This document shows positions 1 to 9,269 of a stretch of DNA of 64,000 nucleotides, piece after piece. Made by a program: the position numbers and the translations under genes. Below the pieces are notes generated by a model. The model worked only from the letters and a program-made list of their open reading frames with translations. It had not been told where the DNA came from and ran no database searches. Numbering within the stretch: position 1 is the first letter of the stretch; each line of letters opens with the position of its first letter. Source of the DNA: Coraliomargarita algicola (GTDB taxonomy: Bacteria; Verrucomicrobiota; Verrucomicrobiia; Opitutales; Coraliomargaritaceae); NCBI RefSeq assembly GCF_033878955.1, contig NZ_CP138858.1, positions 62,001-126,000 on the forward strand, given 5' to 3'.

Positions 1-136
1 TCAATGGATTCTTTGCAGGTTCCCACAAGTTTTCGATATTCAGTAAATGGCATCCATCCATCGGCTGCATGTCTTCGATTGGGATTTCCGCTCTCCCAGC
101 CATATTGGATTGGCCGATTAATAGGTAAATATCCAT
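1..136 (-). CDS. SGNH acetylesterase (sialate O-acetylesterase-like), N-terminal part only
   Basis: This is a partial gene that runs off the left edge of the window; only the first 45 codons are present. The minus strand from the ATG at 136 encodes MDIYLLIGQSNMAGR, the block I of the SASA/DUF303 carbohydrate esterase group, with the probable catalytic serine at residue 10 in GQSNMAG. There is no signal peptide at this start, so the enzyme would be cytoplasmic unless translation begins further upstream. The frame stays open upstream to the stop of the preceding beta-helix gene, but no better start is visible. It lies 43 bp downstream of that gene on the same strand and probably shares its transcript. 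Family members remove acetyl groups from sugars; the substrate here is unknown. Confidence 0.75.
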   Translation of the reverse strand, partial: MDIYLLIGQSNMAGRAEIPIEDMQPMDGCHLLNIENLWEPAKNPL

Positions 137-179
137 TTTACGAGCTGCTGTATTAGTTGCGCTAAAGTATATTCTCGAA

Positions 180-2051
180 TCAGTTTTTATTCGAGACATC
201 CAGTTGAAAAAGTGCGCCTTCTGCAAAATCTCCAGCGTCATCGATCACATTGTTTGCAGTCGATAGATCACTGACATTTTGTAGCACGATGGCGTGATTC
301 GCGCCGATCAACGAATCTTCTGTGGCTTGGGCCATGCCATAAGCTTTTATCTCATTGTCAGAAAGTTCCAGGCCCTTCACTCCGCGTGCAATCAGAGCTG
401 CGCCCGGGCTTTGGTAGATTCGATTACCTGTGATTGATATATTAGAAGCAATTTGACGCCCTGCATAGTCTCCGTCGACGATACGAATGGCGGCACTATC
501 CTTGTTTTTTCCTTCAAGACCACCGTAGACGATGGTGTTGTTGCGAACAGTTACATCGTGAACATAAGGTCCTTCTCCCCAGTATCCGGCATGGCCTTGT
601 AGGGAAAGCGCGGGACCCATGGTATAGGCAATGCGATTATTCTCAATCAGGGCGCCGGGGCTTTGCATGCGAATCCCACGTGCTAAAGAGCCTATCATTG
701 AATTGTTTCGGATGATGGCATTCGCACCTGAATACTTTTCGCAAGCGATGATGATGTCGCCTTCGAGCTGAATTGGCTTATCTAGTTGGAGTTTAAGCAG
801 CGTTTCTGTTTTTCCATAAGCGAGAGCAGTTGTATCGCCGGAGCGCATTCGGCGGCTGAGGTCAGCAAGACAACGCTCTTTCTCTATCGTCCATTTGACC
901 AGAGTGGAAGTGACCATGCGTTTGCCTAAGGATTCAAGTGTATTGCGTTTGAGGAACTCGACCTCCACGGGTTCTGTAATGGTGCCACGATAGTTGATTC
1001 GAGTGCTGATGACTTCAGTGGGACTGTCTTGCCAGATAACGCGGGCTAAATGACCATGCACATTGATGAAATCGTCACCAATGTTTTCGATGCTGCAGTT
1101 TTCAACGATGGGGCCTTCGATTGAATTGGAGATGTTGAAACCATCCGCGTTGCCTGCGATTAGACGATCGGTGCCGGGGCGACGGACGATTTTGCAATCA
1201 CGAAAAACCGGGCCGTGCTCCCCGGATGTAACATTGCTCGCAAAAGCTACAAAAGGGCTACTGTAGAGCGTGATGTTTTCCATTACAGAATGGCTGCCAG
1301 CTTCAATTCGGATGGCGCGTCGCATTCGTTTGAGAATGGCGATCGCGTCGCCGACTTCGATGTTCGATTCAGTGATCGGGATTTTATAGAACCCGCGGTA
1401 TTTTAAGCGGTAAGTGCCGTCATCGTTTGGCTTGTTCCAGTCTAAGCTGAGTGTGAAGCCAGTTTGCCCTGCTTTTATGAAGCGGGTATTCGCATCGAAG
1501 AGCATCCCACGTAATCCCCCTAGCTTGCCATTGCTTGCGGACATCCCAGGGGCGACGCGCTCATAACCGGGATCGATGCGAACATCAAAAGAGCTCGATT
1601 CCGGATAGACTGCTGTAATGATGCCTTGAGTGAACGGTAGCGGATCCCAGTCAAGCACGGCGTTCTTAATCGTTAAGTGATCGGATCTGCTGGTGACGAT
1701 TCCCGTGGCCTCGTTTTCGAACCATAGAGTCGAGCCTTGGAAATCGATTGTGAAATTTGTCATCCCTCTGAAGTGGATGAATGACGGACGATTGGATCCG
1801 TCGGTTTCAGCGAAGCGATAGTCTCCCTTGGGGATTTTGATTTCTGACTCACCACTCGTTGCTGCTTTTTTTATCGCTGCGATGACTGCTTTTCCTGCTT
1901 CCCGCTGACTCTCTTTAGTGGCTTCGCTCCAATTTGAGATTTCTGCGGGATAGGGGGCAGCATTGAGCGTGTGCCATGTGCTCATTAGCAGGAGTAGTCC
2001 GCAAACTAGAAGTGCTTTGGGGAATTGAGTCATAAGTGTTTGGGCTATCAT
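180..2051 (-). CDS. Secreted right-handed parallel beta-helix protein, GH110-like
   Basis: The protein has an N-terminal signal peptide (hydrophobic LLVCGLLLLMSTWHTLNA before APY) followed by about 600 residues with parallel beta-helix character: repeated short strands with buried Asn, for example NNSMIG, NNRIAY, RNNTIVYGG and ITGNRIY. The N-terminal part has the pattern FTIDFQGST and AVLDWDPLPFTQG, which recalls GH110 alpha-1,3-galactosidases, but many pectate-lyase-fold proteins share such motifs, so the family is tentative. An ATG at 2106-2108 would extend the protein, but it lies inside a perfect palindrome (2102-2113) that looks like an operator, so I prefer the start at 2051 (2033 is also possible). 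The product probably acts on a polysaccharide in the periplasm or outside the cell. The downstream acetylesterase fragment is probably co-transcribed. Confidence 0.7.
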   Translation of the reverse strand: MIAQTLMTQFPKALLVCGLLLLMSTWHTLNAAPYPAEISNWSEATKESQREAGKAVIAAIKKAATSGESEIKIPKGDYRFAETDGSNRPSFIHFRGMTNFTIDFQGSTLWFENEATGIVTSRSDHLTIKNAVLDWDPLPFTQGIITAVYPESSSFDVRIDPGYERVAPGMSASNGKLGGLRGMLFDANTRFIKAGQTGFTLSLDWNKPNDDGTYRLKYRGFYKIPITESNIEVGDAIAILKRMRRAIRIEAGSHSVMENITLYSSPFVAFASNVTSGEHGPVFRDCKIVRRPGTDRLIAGNADGFNISNSIEGPIVENCSIENIGDDFINVHGHLARVIWQDSPTEVISTRINYRGTITEPVEVEFLKRNTLESLGKRMVTSTLVKWTIEKERCLADLSRRMRSGDTTALAYGKTETLLKLQLDKPIQLEGDIIIACEKYSGANAIIRNNSMIGSLARGIRMQSPGALIENNRIAYTMGPALSLQGHAGYWGEGPYVHDVTVRNNTIVYGGLEGKNKDSAAIRIVDGDYAGRQIASNISITGNRIYQSPGAALIARGVKGLELSDNEIKAYGMAQATEDSLIGANHAIVLQNVSDLSTANNVIDDAGDFAEGALFQLDVSNKN

Positions 2052-2101
2052 AGAGCTAAGCACTTTGTCGGTAGGTTCCTGCTGAGCAAATCGTCTATTG
2101 G

Positions 2102-2113
2102 TTATCATGATAA
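2102..2113. promoter_or_regulatory. Palindrome TTATCATGATAA, putative operator (TTATC-NN-GATAA set)
   Basis: This is a perfect 12-bp inverted repeat just upstream of the preferred start of the beta-helix gene. The same arms, TTATC and GATAA around a two-base centre, occur in front of four other genes in the first 16 kb (8129, 13109, 13264, 15697). The function as a repressor site is inferred from recurrence and position only. Confidence 0.5.
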
Positions 2114-2216
2114 ACTAGGGCTTTTTATGCTAGAATCAGCTTGGCAATCAAAAGCAGTCTTGGACTGCGTGTTGGATTGGTTGCCTTTGTTAGGGATTGA
2201 TTATTAATCACTAAAT

Positions 2217-2228
2217 ATATTATAATAT
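2217..2228. promoter_or_regulatory. AT-rich palindrome ATATTATAATAT
   Basis: This is a perfect 12-bp inverted repeat 125 bp upstream of the PEP-CTERM gene start. It is conserved within the duplicated segment at 10089-10100. It could be a regulator site or a -10-like promoter region (TATAAT is contained in it); the sequence alone does not decide. Confidence 0.35.
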
Positions 2229-2352
2229 GTTAATAATGGCTTGATTCACTTTGGTGTAATTGTAGATTTCGTGCATTGTTCGTTGGCTATTGAGGTCATT
2301 GAGCAATGTGATTCACTAAACAATCAAGAGAACCCCAACCTATCAGAATATT

Positions 2353-3132
2353 ATGAATTCTTCGTTAAAGCTATTCCCTCATTTGTTAATTGTATCCGGT
2401 GTTTTGCTGGCCGCTTCTGCCAGAGCTCAAGTCACTGCGATTACCTCCGATTATGTGGATGGGGACACTCGAAATTTGACGTCCATCACTATTGGGGGCA
2501 CCCAGTATTTTCAGAGTGACATCACACTCGGTCAGTTGGATGTAGATACGGCTAGTCAAACCGGCGCTTTGATCGGGCGGCTGGTGGGCGGGAGTTCAGC
2601 GCCGGGCGCTTCTGATGCAAATATCAATAATGCTGGATCAACGTTTAACTTTTCTTACACTCCCTTAAATCTCGGGGCGGGGTCCGTTTACCAGTTCGGC
2701 CGAGTCATCGAGGAGGATGATTCTATTTTTATCCTGGAATGGGAAGCTGCAGAAGAGACTACGCAGACCCTAGGCTTAGTTAATTCTTCTGGTGACCTCA
2801 TTGAAGGTTATAGCTACTCGTTTGATATTGATACAGCATTTTCAGGCGAATTGTACAACCATCCTGGTGGCATGGCTTTTAATGGTGGTTCCAGTGGTAT
2901 TGCAGCCAATGTTGATTCGTTGGCTGGTCTGAGTATTTCACTTTCTGACTTTACTGGAACCGAAGTAGGCGATCTCTCGACTGCCACCGGGATTCTGATT
3001 GTGAATTCAGCCAGCTTGGATGCACCTATGATTGGTCTCGCTTCGATTCCAGAGCCCGGCTCATTTGCGCTCATTTTGGGATTCGTCTCGGTCGGCTTTC
3101 TCAGCACGCGTCGTTTGAGTCGAGCTATGTAG
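2353..3132 (+). CDS. PEP-CTERM sorting domain-containing secreted protein
   Basis: The 259-residue protein starts with a signal peptide (about residues 1-25, ending ASARA) and ends with a canonical PEP-CTERM tail: IPEPGSFALILGF, a hydrophobic helix, then the basic STRRLSR. Such proteins are recognised by an exosortase/archaeosortase-type membrane protease and released or anchored at the cell surface. The central part is Gly/Ser/Asp-rich with alternating beta-strand character and no recognised catalytic motif. It sits between the beta-helix gene (divergent) and the GH13-like gene (same strand). The function of the mature part is unknown; surface matrix or glycan binding is possible. A decayed paralogue lies at about 10.1-10.6 kb. 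Confidence 0.85.
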   Translation: MNSSLKLFPHLLIVSGVLLAASARAQVTAITSDYVDGDTRNLTSITIGGTQYFQSDITLGQLDVDTASQTGALIGRLVGGSSAPGASDANINNAGSTFNFSYTPLNLGAGSVYQFGRVIEEDDSIFILEWEAAEETTQTLGLVNSSGDLIEGYSYSFDIDTAFSGELYNHPGGMAFNGGSSGIAANVDSLAGLSISLSDFTGTEVGDLSTATGILIVNSASLDAPMIGLASIPEPGSFALILGFVSVGFLSTRRLSRAM

Positions 3133-3157
3133 CTTTTCTGAGTGGTGCATGATGATG

Positions 3158-3173
3158 GAGGCGGTCACGCCTC
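3158..3173 (+). terminator. GAGGCG-GTCA-CGCCTC hairpin after the PEP-CTERM gene
   Basis: This is a perfect 6-bp stem with a GTCA loop 25 bp after the stop codon. No T-run follows, so it is not a textbook intrinsic terminator; it may stabilise the 3' end of the mRNA. It is conserved exactly in the pseudogene copy at 10565-10580. Confidence 0.4.
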
Positions 3174-3311
3174 GGTCGTGTCGGCTGCACTAGGCGGTGG
3201 GGGAAATACATACTATCAGCGCCTATTTACGAGCTCGTTTGTAGCGATTAGAACCGCGGCAGGCGAGCTCTCCTTTTTTGTATGTGCTCGATCAGGACAT
3301 AATTGAATAAC

Positions 3312-5558
3312 ATGAAGATAGACGAAGTAACTAAACCGCATTTGAACAAGGATTTTTCAAGTGAAGTAAGGCCTAATCAATTGGTTGAAAGGTTCGAATT
3401 TGAGGGGCAGTATATCGCCATCGAATTTGCGTCACATTCGGGCAATTTGATTGGGATCAAGCGTCTCAACGACGACGCATACATCTATCGCGATCGCGAG
3501 GGCTTCGGTTGTCGGGTGTGTTGGGGTGGGGATCCTGTGCGTCCATTGACGCGTGGTGGTTCGGGTGCTTGGGTGTTACTCGTGGAGAATCCGCCAGTGG
3601 ATTCGATTATGCTCGGAGTTGACATGGTTTATGAAGGCTTTAAGCGGACGGATACTGGAAATGCCGATGAAATTACTATTTTTCAACGCGATGGGGATTT
3701 GCGCTTGGCTACCACCTACCGATTATTGAAACGACTACCGGTAATCTCATTTGATTTTGAAGTGAGCAATGTCGGCGATGGCGACGTCAATATTCACTTC
3801 TTAGATTTCCCTTGGGGACGGTGGTCGTTTACGAATGAGCGCTGTCATTGGCAAACTGACAAAGGCAACTTTCAAACACAATCTTTGGCTTGTGGCGGGA
3901 GTGCGGTTTTTTGGCGTGATAGCGATGGCGATTGGTGGGTTTGGGACATTCTGCCTGAACCGCAGAAGAGTATGAATTGTAAGTTGCTGATGGGAGGGCG
4001 TCTCCGTGCCAAGGGCGATTCTATGCGTGGTGGTGGATTTCACGTGGGGCTGTCTGAAAAGCAAGGACACGGCTCGGCAGACATCGCTCGAAAATGGTCG
4101 ATGCTGCGCCAATTAAAGCCACTGCCTGGTGCCCATTGGGCAAGATCGGCCAATATCTACGAAACCTTTATTGGCTATCGAAATATTGTCGGTATTGAAA
4201 TGGAGCCGAAGCCGGTTAGAGCCGAACCTTATCCCACAACTGAGGTTTTGATCGAAGATTTGCCGCGCATCAGTGAGCTCGGGTACGATGTGCTCTATAT
4301 GATGCCGAGACAACCGTATCCTGGCTACACGACGCTCAGTCTGACGGATGCGGCGGCGCAGTATGGAGATGGCCCGGGAACGGAGCGAGCCTTTCAGCGC
4401 TTGGTGGATGCGGCGCATGCGATGGGCATGCGAGTGATCGTTGATGTCGTTTTACATGGAGGCATGGATCAGGCCAGTTTACGGAATCAAATGATGGTGA
4501 GTGAGCAGGAGGGGCCTGGAGTATTGGGGACTAATTATGATCTGGCGCATCGCGAGTATTTACTGAAGACGGTGCCCGAGGAGCATCCGTATTGGCAATC
4601 AAATCCGGAATGGTTTAGTTTGATCAATGAAAATGAATGTCAAATGGGCTACACGCGTTGCTTTGATATGCGGCATCCCGGTTTTCAGGATTATTTTGCA
4701 AAATCCTTGGCATCGATGTTGGAAAGCTACGACCTAGACGGTTTCCGCTTTGATGCACCGTGGTGGACGCCATTCGCCTATCGTTGGACTGAAGAAGCTG
4801 GCTATCGGGCTAGTTGGTCGGTGGGTGCCTCGGTCGAATTGATCAATAATCTTTATCTAGAGACGCGCAAGGTGAAGCCAGACGCACTGTTCTTTATGGA
4901 AAGTAGTGATCCGTTCACCTGTCAAACCGCTCAGATGCAATATCCTTACGATGTGCATCGGATCGTTTTTGTGAAGATGCATCGCAATGAAATGAATGCC
5001 CGCGAAATGCGCGAAGGGCTGGCCTACTTGCGACAGATCCGCTTACCTGGGATGCGCACGGCTTATTGGATGGTTGATTCCCACGACAGTGTTTGGGCGA
5101 ACAAGAGCTATGAAAAGTGGTTGGTGCCGTATCTTGGATTGCCCAAAACTAAGGCATGTGCAGTGCTGATGGCAACTTTAGGCGATGCGATTATGAGCTA
5201 TACGGGAAGCTCGGACGGCATGGAGGACTTATTTCGTCAGTTGTTGACACTACGGCAATCTGTGCCCGTTCTAGCCGAAGGGGAGTGTGATGAGATTGCC
5301 GTCACCTGTAGTCATGATGATGTTTTTCCCGTTTGGAGAACTTATGGCAGCGATTGGGCGCTTCCTGTCATTAGCTTCTCCACGAAGCCTGTGCGGGTCG
5401 AACTGGAGTTGCCGATCGAGGGGACTGATCATATTCAACTTAAAGATCTGTTATCGCCGGAGCGTGTGCATCCTATTGAAGGTCGGAAGATTGTTTTGAA
5501 TCTCGAACCGTTTGATTATTGCTTGATTGTGCCGGAGTCGAGTGCGAGATGCTTCTAA
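3312..5558 (+). CDS. GH13-like alpha-amylase family enzyme, cytoplasmic
   Basis: The protein has about 750 residues and no signal peptide. The first 290 residues form a beta-rich domain; a (beta/alpha)8 barrel follows from about residue 300. GH13-type regions are visible in order: VIVDVVLHG (region I, lacking the usual NH), LDGFRFDAP with the probable nucleophile Asp near 481, FFMESSDP with the acid/base Glu near 530, and VDSHDS with the third acidic residue near 592. A C-terminal beta-sandwich closes the protein. It probably cleaves or transfers an alpha-glycosidic bond in an imported oligosaccharide. The ATG at 3312 is chosen, but a TTG at 3303 is better spaced from AGGA at 3294-3297. It is followed by the GH71-like gene after 43 bp, suggesting one transcript. 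Subfamily and substrate are unknown. Confidence 0.75.
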   Translation: MKIDEVTKPHLNKDFSSEVRPNQLVERFEFEGQYIAIEFASHSGNLIGIKRLNDDAYIYRDREGFGCRVCWGGDPVRPLTRGGSGAWVLLVENPPVDSIMLGVDMVYEGFKRTDTGNADEITIFQRDGDLRLATTYRLLKRLPVISFDFEVSNVGDGDVNIHFLDFPWGRWSFTNERCHWQTDKGNFQTQSLACGGSAVFWRDSDGDWWVWDILPEPQKSMNCKLLMGGRLRAKGDSMRGGGFHVGLSEKQGHGSADIARKWSMLRQLKPLPGAHWARSANIYETFIGYRNIVGIEMEPKPVRAEPYPTTEVLIEDLPRISELGYDVLYMMPRQPYPGYTTLSLTDAAAQYGDGPGTERAFQRLVDAAHAMGMRVIVDVVLHGGMDQASLRNQMMVSEQEGPGVLGTNYDLAHREYLLKTVPEEHPYWQSNPEWFSLINENECQMGYTRCFDMRHPGFQDYFAKSLASMLESYDLDGFRFDAPWWTPFAYRWTEEAGYRASWSVGASVELINNLYLETRKVKPDALFFMESSDPFTCQTAQMQYPYDVHRIVFVKMHRNEMNAREMREGLAYLRQIRLPGMRTAYWMVDSHDSVWANKSYEKWLVPYLGLPKTKACAVLMATLGDAIMSYTGSSDGMEDLFRQLLTLRQSVPVLAEGECDEIAVTCSHDDVFPVWRTYGSDWALPVISFSTKPVRVELELPIEGTDHIQLKDLLSPERVHPIEGRKIVLNLEPFDYCLIVPESSARCF

Positions 5559-5601
5559 TCCAAAGCGATATTTGTTTTTTACCCCAATCCCATATACCCC
5601 T

Positions 5602-8043
5602 ATGATACAAAGATTGATTTCATGTCTATGTTTAGTTGCGCTAGCAAATGGCACTTATGCACAAACCACACTACAGTGGCCATTTGATCAGGATTCACCA
5701 GTCTTACTGAGGCAGTCGCCTAAAAAGGTTTTCATTCATTATTTCAGCCCATTCCCTGTCTCTATCGATAATAAAGACGGATGGGGGGATTACTACGAAA
5801 TTGGCTATCTGGATCCTCACGGTGAGAATGATAAACACATTAGCTATGGAGGCTATTTGCGTCAGCGACCATTACCAAGGAAGGCCAGATCCGAAAGTGA
5901 CTGGTATACGCAGGATATGGTCGATGAAGTCGAGCTTGCCGCAGCTCTTGGCGTGGACGGGTTTACATACAATATGTTGAGCGTCAAAGATTCTAGTAAT
6001 GTCCATTGGTTACGATTGCTGCGTATCATTGACGCTGCAGAATCAGTAGATAATGGGTTTAAAATTATGCTAATGCCGGATATGTCAGCTGGCTATAAAA
6101 GTGTAGGGGCAGATGTTCTAGCCGATTCTATTAAGGCCGCCGTTGATCATGATTACAATTCTGATTTCAAACATGAGGTACTGTATCGTTTGGCGGATGG
6201 TCGCTTAGTCATTTCTCCATATAGTGCTCATTTGAGACCCGTAAGCTTTTGGGAGGATTTCGCAGATGAAATGGATGCCCTTAATCTCGATTTCGTGCTG
6301 TGGCCACTCTTTCAAGGTTGGACCGGGTATATTGAGGACTTTGCACAATCGGATGCGAATGTAGTCGGTTTTTCTGATTGGGGTGTTTCTGCATACGCGT
6401 GGCAAGCTGGTCGAAAAATCTCTCTTAACAATAACTCTCATCATGGTTTGGAGTTTATGGCTCCAGTTCGCCCGCAGGATTTTCGGCCAAAAAACAAAAT
6501 GGGGTATGAGGGGCTGAATTCAGCACTCTTTCGAGAGCAGTGGGATACTGCGCTCAATGAGCCTGACGCTTCCATGGTCCAGATCATCTCTTGGAATGAC
6601 TATTCTGAGGCCACCGAAATCACTCCCTCCACTCATACGCGTTACGCCTTCTACGACCTAGCTGCATATTATGTCAGTTGGTTCAAGAACGAGCAACAGC
6701 CGGCGATCATTCGCGATGCGCTCTACTACTTTTACCGTGTGCAGCCGCATGATGCCGAGCCTAGTTCAGCGTATCAAGACGGCCCGTTCGTATTTAGTGC
6801 ACAGGATACCCCCCAGAGTGAAATTGAACTTTTAGCCTTTTTAACCTCCCCGGGGACTATAGAAATAACCATAAATGGTCAAACCACAAGCAGTGCGGTG
6901 GGCAGTGGAATACAGTCGCTGACTGTGCCCTTGCAAGCAGGAGTGCCAAGTTTTCGCTTGATACGTAATGGCTCGACGGTGATGGAAATGAAGGGGAATT
7001 GGGAAATTACTGATAATATCGAGTTCAGTAATTTACTTGTCCACGCCGATGGAGGCACTCTTGAAGCTCCGCGTGTGATGCCGGCATTGGGGGAGCATAC
7101 GATCAATTTTATCGGTCAGAGCTACACTGCATATAGTCACAACCAAGATAGCAGTGGCACATCCACATTAATCAATAACACAACGGGATGGCGCTTGACT
7201 GGAAATCGCTGGCGTAAACTAGGACTCCATTGGCCAGTTACAGAGAACACACTTTTAGAGTTTGATCTCAGTATTACAAATCAGGGTGAGTTAATTGGTA
7301 TCGGCCTGGATAATGACAATGATTATATTACAACCGGAATTTCTCCTGAAACACCTCGGATTTTCAAAGTGGCAGGAGCTCATGGTGTCCCTTCGGAATG
7401 GAATGATTTTTCTACGACCTATTACGCTCATGCTGGTGGCTCTGATTACATGTGTATCCCCGTGGGCGAATACTTTACAGGTGATATGGTAAATCTCGCA
7501 TTTATCGCTGACGATGATTCTGCGGCCAGTGCTGACGTTTGCCTTAGTAATTTGCGGATACTAGAGGGGAAACTAGTTGATTTTGATGACTATATTATTA
7601 GTAGTTACGGAGGGGTTCAAGACGGGCAGCAGGGGATGCCGAGTTCAGCTGTTAGTTCAGATGGGGGGCTTAAGCTGGAATTATCAGGGAACGCATGGAA
7701 ATGTATTCCGTTAGACTACAAAGTGTCTAAATACACTGTTCTTGAGTTTGAACTATTTTGCCATGATGCAGGGGAAATTCTTGGTATCGGCTTGGATAAT
7801 GATACAGACTTTCAAGATGAAAAACGTTTCTTCCAGTTAGCAGGTAGCGACGTATTGTTACCGTATGGTTGGCAGGAGTCGAATGGGCAATATGCCGGCA
7901 CGACCACTTTTTATAGTATAGCAGTTGGCGATTTTTATACTGGCACCATGACAAAGTTGTTTCTTGTCGCAGATGATGATGATAATGGGTCTGCTGCTGT
8001 AATTTTTAAGAATATCAAACTTTACGAGGATTATGTGCGCTAG
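5602..8043 (+). CDS. Secreted GH71/GH99-like glycoside hydrolase with two C-terminal modules
   Basis: The start at the ATG 5602 gives a clean signal peptide (MIQRLISCLCLVALANGTYA). Residues about 35-390 resemble GH71 (alpha-1,3-glucanase) and GH99-like barrels: KKVFIHYFSPFP near the start, GVDGFTYNML, and the late motif SWNDYSEATEI. A beta-sandwich (ELLAFLTSPGTIEITING) follows and is shared with the paralogue at 11.5-13.1 kb. The last 300 residues contain two related modules, each with a GIGLDND signature (ELIGIGLDNDND and EILGIGLDNDTD), which are probably carbohydrate-binding. The longer frame from 5527 overlaps the GH13-like gene and has no signal peptide at its start. GH99 members attack alpha-mannans, so that substrate is an alternative to alpha-glucan. 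Confidence 0.7.
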   Translation: MIQRLISCLCLVALANGTYAQTTLQWPFDQDSPVLLRQSPKKVFIHYFSPFPVSIDNKDGWGDYYEIGYLDPHGENDKHISYGGYLRQRPLPRKARSESDWYTQDMVDEVELAAALGVDGFTYNMLSVKDSSNVHWLRLLRIIDAAESVDNGFKIMLMPDMSAGYKSVGADVLADSIKAAVDHDYNSDFKHEVLYRLADGRLVISPYSAHLRPVSFWEDFADEMDALNLDFVLWPLFQGWTGYIEDFAQSDANVVGFSDWGVSAYAWQAGRKISLNNNSHHGLEFMAPVRPQDFRPKNKMGYEGLNSALFREQWDTALNEPDASMVQIISWNDYSEATEITPSTHTRYAFYDLAAYYVSWFKNEQQPAIIRDALYYFYRVQPHDAEPSSAYQDGPFVFSAQDTPQSEIELLAFLTSPGTIEITINGQTTSSAVGSGIQSLTVPLQAGVPSFRLIRNGSTVMEMKGNWEITDNIEFSNLLVHADGGTLEAPRVMPALGEHTINFIGQSYTAYSHNQDSSGTSTLINNTTGWRLTGNRWRKLGLHWPVTENTLLEFDLSITNQGELIGIGLDNDNDYITTGISPETPRIFKVAGAHGVPSEWNDFSTTYYAHAGGSDYMCIPVGEYFTGDMVNLAFIADDDSAASADVCLSNLRILEGKLVDFDDYIISSYGGVQDGQQGMPSSAVSSDGGLKLELSGNAWKCIPLDYKVSKYTVLEFELFCHDAGEILGIGLDNDTDFQDEKRFFQLAGSDVLLPYGWQESNGQYAGTTTFYSIAVGDFYTGTMTKLFLVADDDDNGSAAVIFKNIKLYEDYVR

Positions 8044-8128
8044 TTCGTAGCGAATTATATAGTTATTGTGACTTACCTTAGTTCTGATGCTTTCATTTTA
8101 CGATTAAGCTTATTGGTAGTCTTGTGAT

Positions 8129-8140
8129 TTATCGTGATTA
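8129..8140. promoter_or_regulatory. TTATCGTGATTA, putative operator (TTATC-NN-GATAA set)
   Basis: This near-palindrome (one mismatch in the right arm) lies 107 bp upstream of the propeller hydrolase start. It belongs to the set of related sites at 2102, 13109, 13264 and 15697. Confidence 0.4.
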
Positions 8141-8246
8141 GCGGATTCAATGTTGCTGCTATGAGCAGTAGAATCATTTTTTATGCGCAGGTTAATTTTT
8201 CTGCACTTCTAACTGCCTTCATACACATAACCAAGATTTACATCTT

Positions 8247-9248
8247 ATGAAAATACAGTGCTATTTAGAAACAATAGTCCTACTTTTTGCATTCATGTCT
8301 AATATGCACAGTAATCCTGAGCCTTTTCATCATCGTTTAACACCGAAAGGTCGGATACTTGATCTGAACCATGAGGGCTATATTGTATGGACTTGCTCGC
8401 CGATACGCGATGATGCGGGTAAGGTACACGTGTTTTTTAATCGTGTTCCAGAGCCAGCATTCTGGTTTAAGAACTTTCGCACGCAAGGGCATATCATGCA
8501 TGCGGTTGCAAATCAGCCTGAGGGGCCTTACACCGTAAAGAATTTAGTTATAAAAGGTCGAGGTCAGGGACACTGGGATGGCTATGGAATTGTCAATCCT
8601 CGTATATACCGGGTTGGGGAGCAGTATGCGCTTTTCTTTACCAGCTATGAAGTTGCATGGCCGCTTAATGATATGAAAGAGCATATAGGTTTATTGCTGT
8701 CAGATGATTTGAAAACATGGAGGCGGGCAAACGGTGGAAAGCCTATTTTATCTCCATCTGATGAGGATCCTGATGCCTTTGATCACCAAATTATCAACAA
8801 CGCTTCGTTTGTGCAAGATCCTGAAACCGGAGAATTCCGTTTGTATTACCGTGGAATCCAGTCGATACCCAAAAATCGAGACTACATTGGTTACGCCACT
8901 GCCACGAGTCTCGAAGGTCCATGGGTCAAATCTCCGAATAATCCTGTCGTGGGGCCTGACATGGTGCCAAACTCTGTAAAGTCTTTTCGCGGTTTTGAAG
9001 ACCCATGTGTTTGGATTGAGAACGGTCTATATCACATGCTGACCAAAGATATGGGGTATTTCAATCCCCCGACCAGTGCTTATTTCCAATCCTCAGATGG
9101 TATTCATTGGGGGGTGCCTGTGCGCGGTTACGACAAGCAGGATGATTCGCCACAGCTATTGTTCGATGCTCACGGAGCTCCAGATTATCTTTTTGTTAAC
9201 CGTCATAAGTATGGGGCACTGAGCGGATATGTTTACAAGATCGACTGA
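8247..9248 (+). CDS. Secreted five-bladed beta-propeller glycoside hydrolase (GH43/GH117-like)
   Basis: The 333-residue protein has a signal peptide (MKIQCYLETIVLLFAFMSNMHS). The remainder shows the repeated blade pattern of the GH43/GH62/GH117 group: WTCSPIRDDAGKVHVFFNR, YGIVNPRIYRVGEQYALFF, LLLSDDLKTW, IINNASFVQDPETG, ATSLEGPW and FEDPCVWIENGLYHML. The acidic residues in SPIRDD, VQDPETG and FEDP could form the active site, but I cannot assign each role. Such enzymes are usually exo-acting and remove terminal sugars such as arabinose, xylose or 3,6-anhydrogalactose. A putative operator lies upstream at 8129. It is convergent with the IclR gene, 21 bp away. Confidence 0.65.
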   Translation: MKIQCYLETIVLLFAFMSNMHSNPEPFHHRLTPKGRILDLNHEGYIVWTCSPIRDDAGKVHVFFNRVPEPAFWFKNFRTQGHIMHAVANQPEGPYTVKNLVIKGRGQGHWDGYGIVNPRIYRVGEQYALFFTSYEVAWPLNDMKEHIGLLLSDDLKTWRRANGGKPILSPSDEDPDAFDHQIINNASFVQDPETGEFRLYYRGIQSIPKNRDYIGYATATSLEGPWVKSPNNPVVGPDMVPNSVKSFRGFEDPCVWIENGLYHMLTKDMGYFNPPTSAYFQSSDGIHWGVPVRGYDKQDDSPQLLFDAHGAPDYLFVNRHKYGALSGYVYKID

Positions 9249-9269
9249 ATCGATTAGTCAATCTCGCAA

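Larger units (their letters stand above)
2197..3177 (+). repeat. Long duplicated segment, intact copy (PEP-CTERM gene with flanks)
   Basis: This stretch, from the TTGATTATTAATCAC side of the upstream region through the PEP-CTERM gene to the GAGGCG hairpin, is repeated in diverged form at 10069-10584. The second copy lacks the bases corresponding to 2388-2848. Both copies begin and end at matching points, so about 1 kb was duplicated in the same orientation. Confidence 0.8.
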
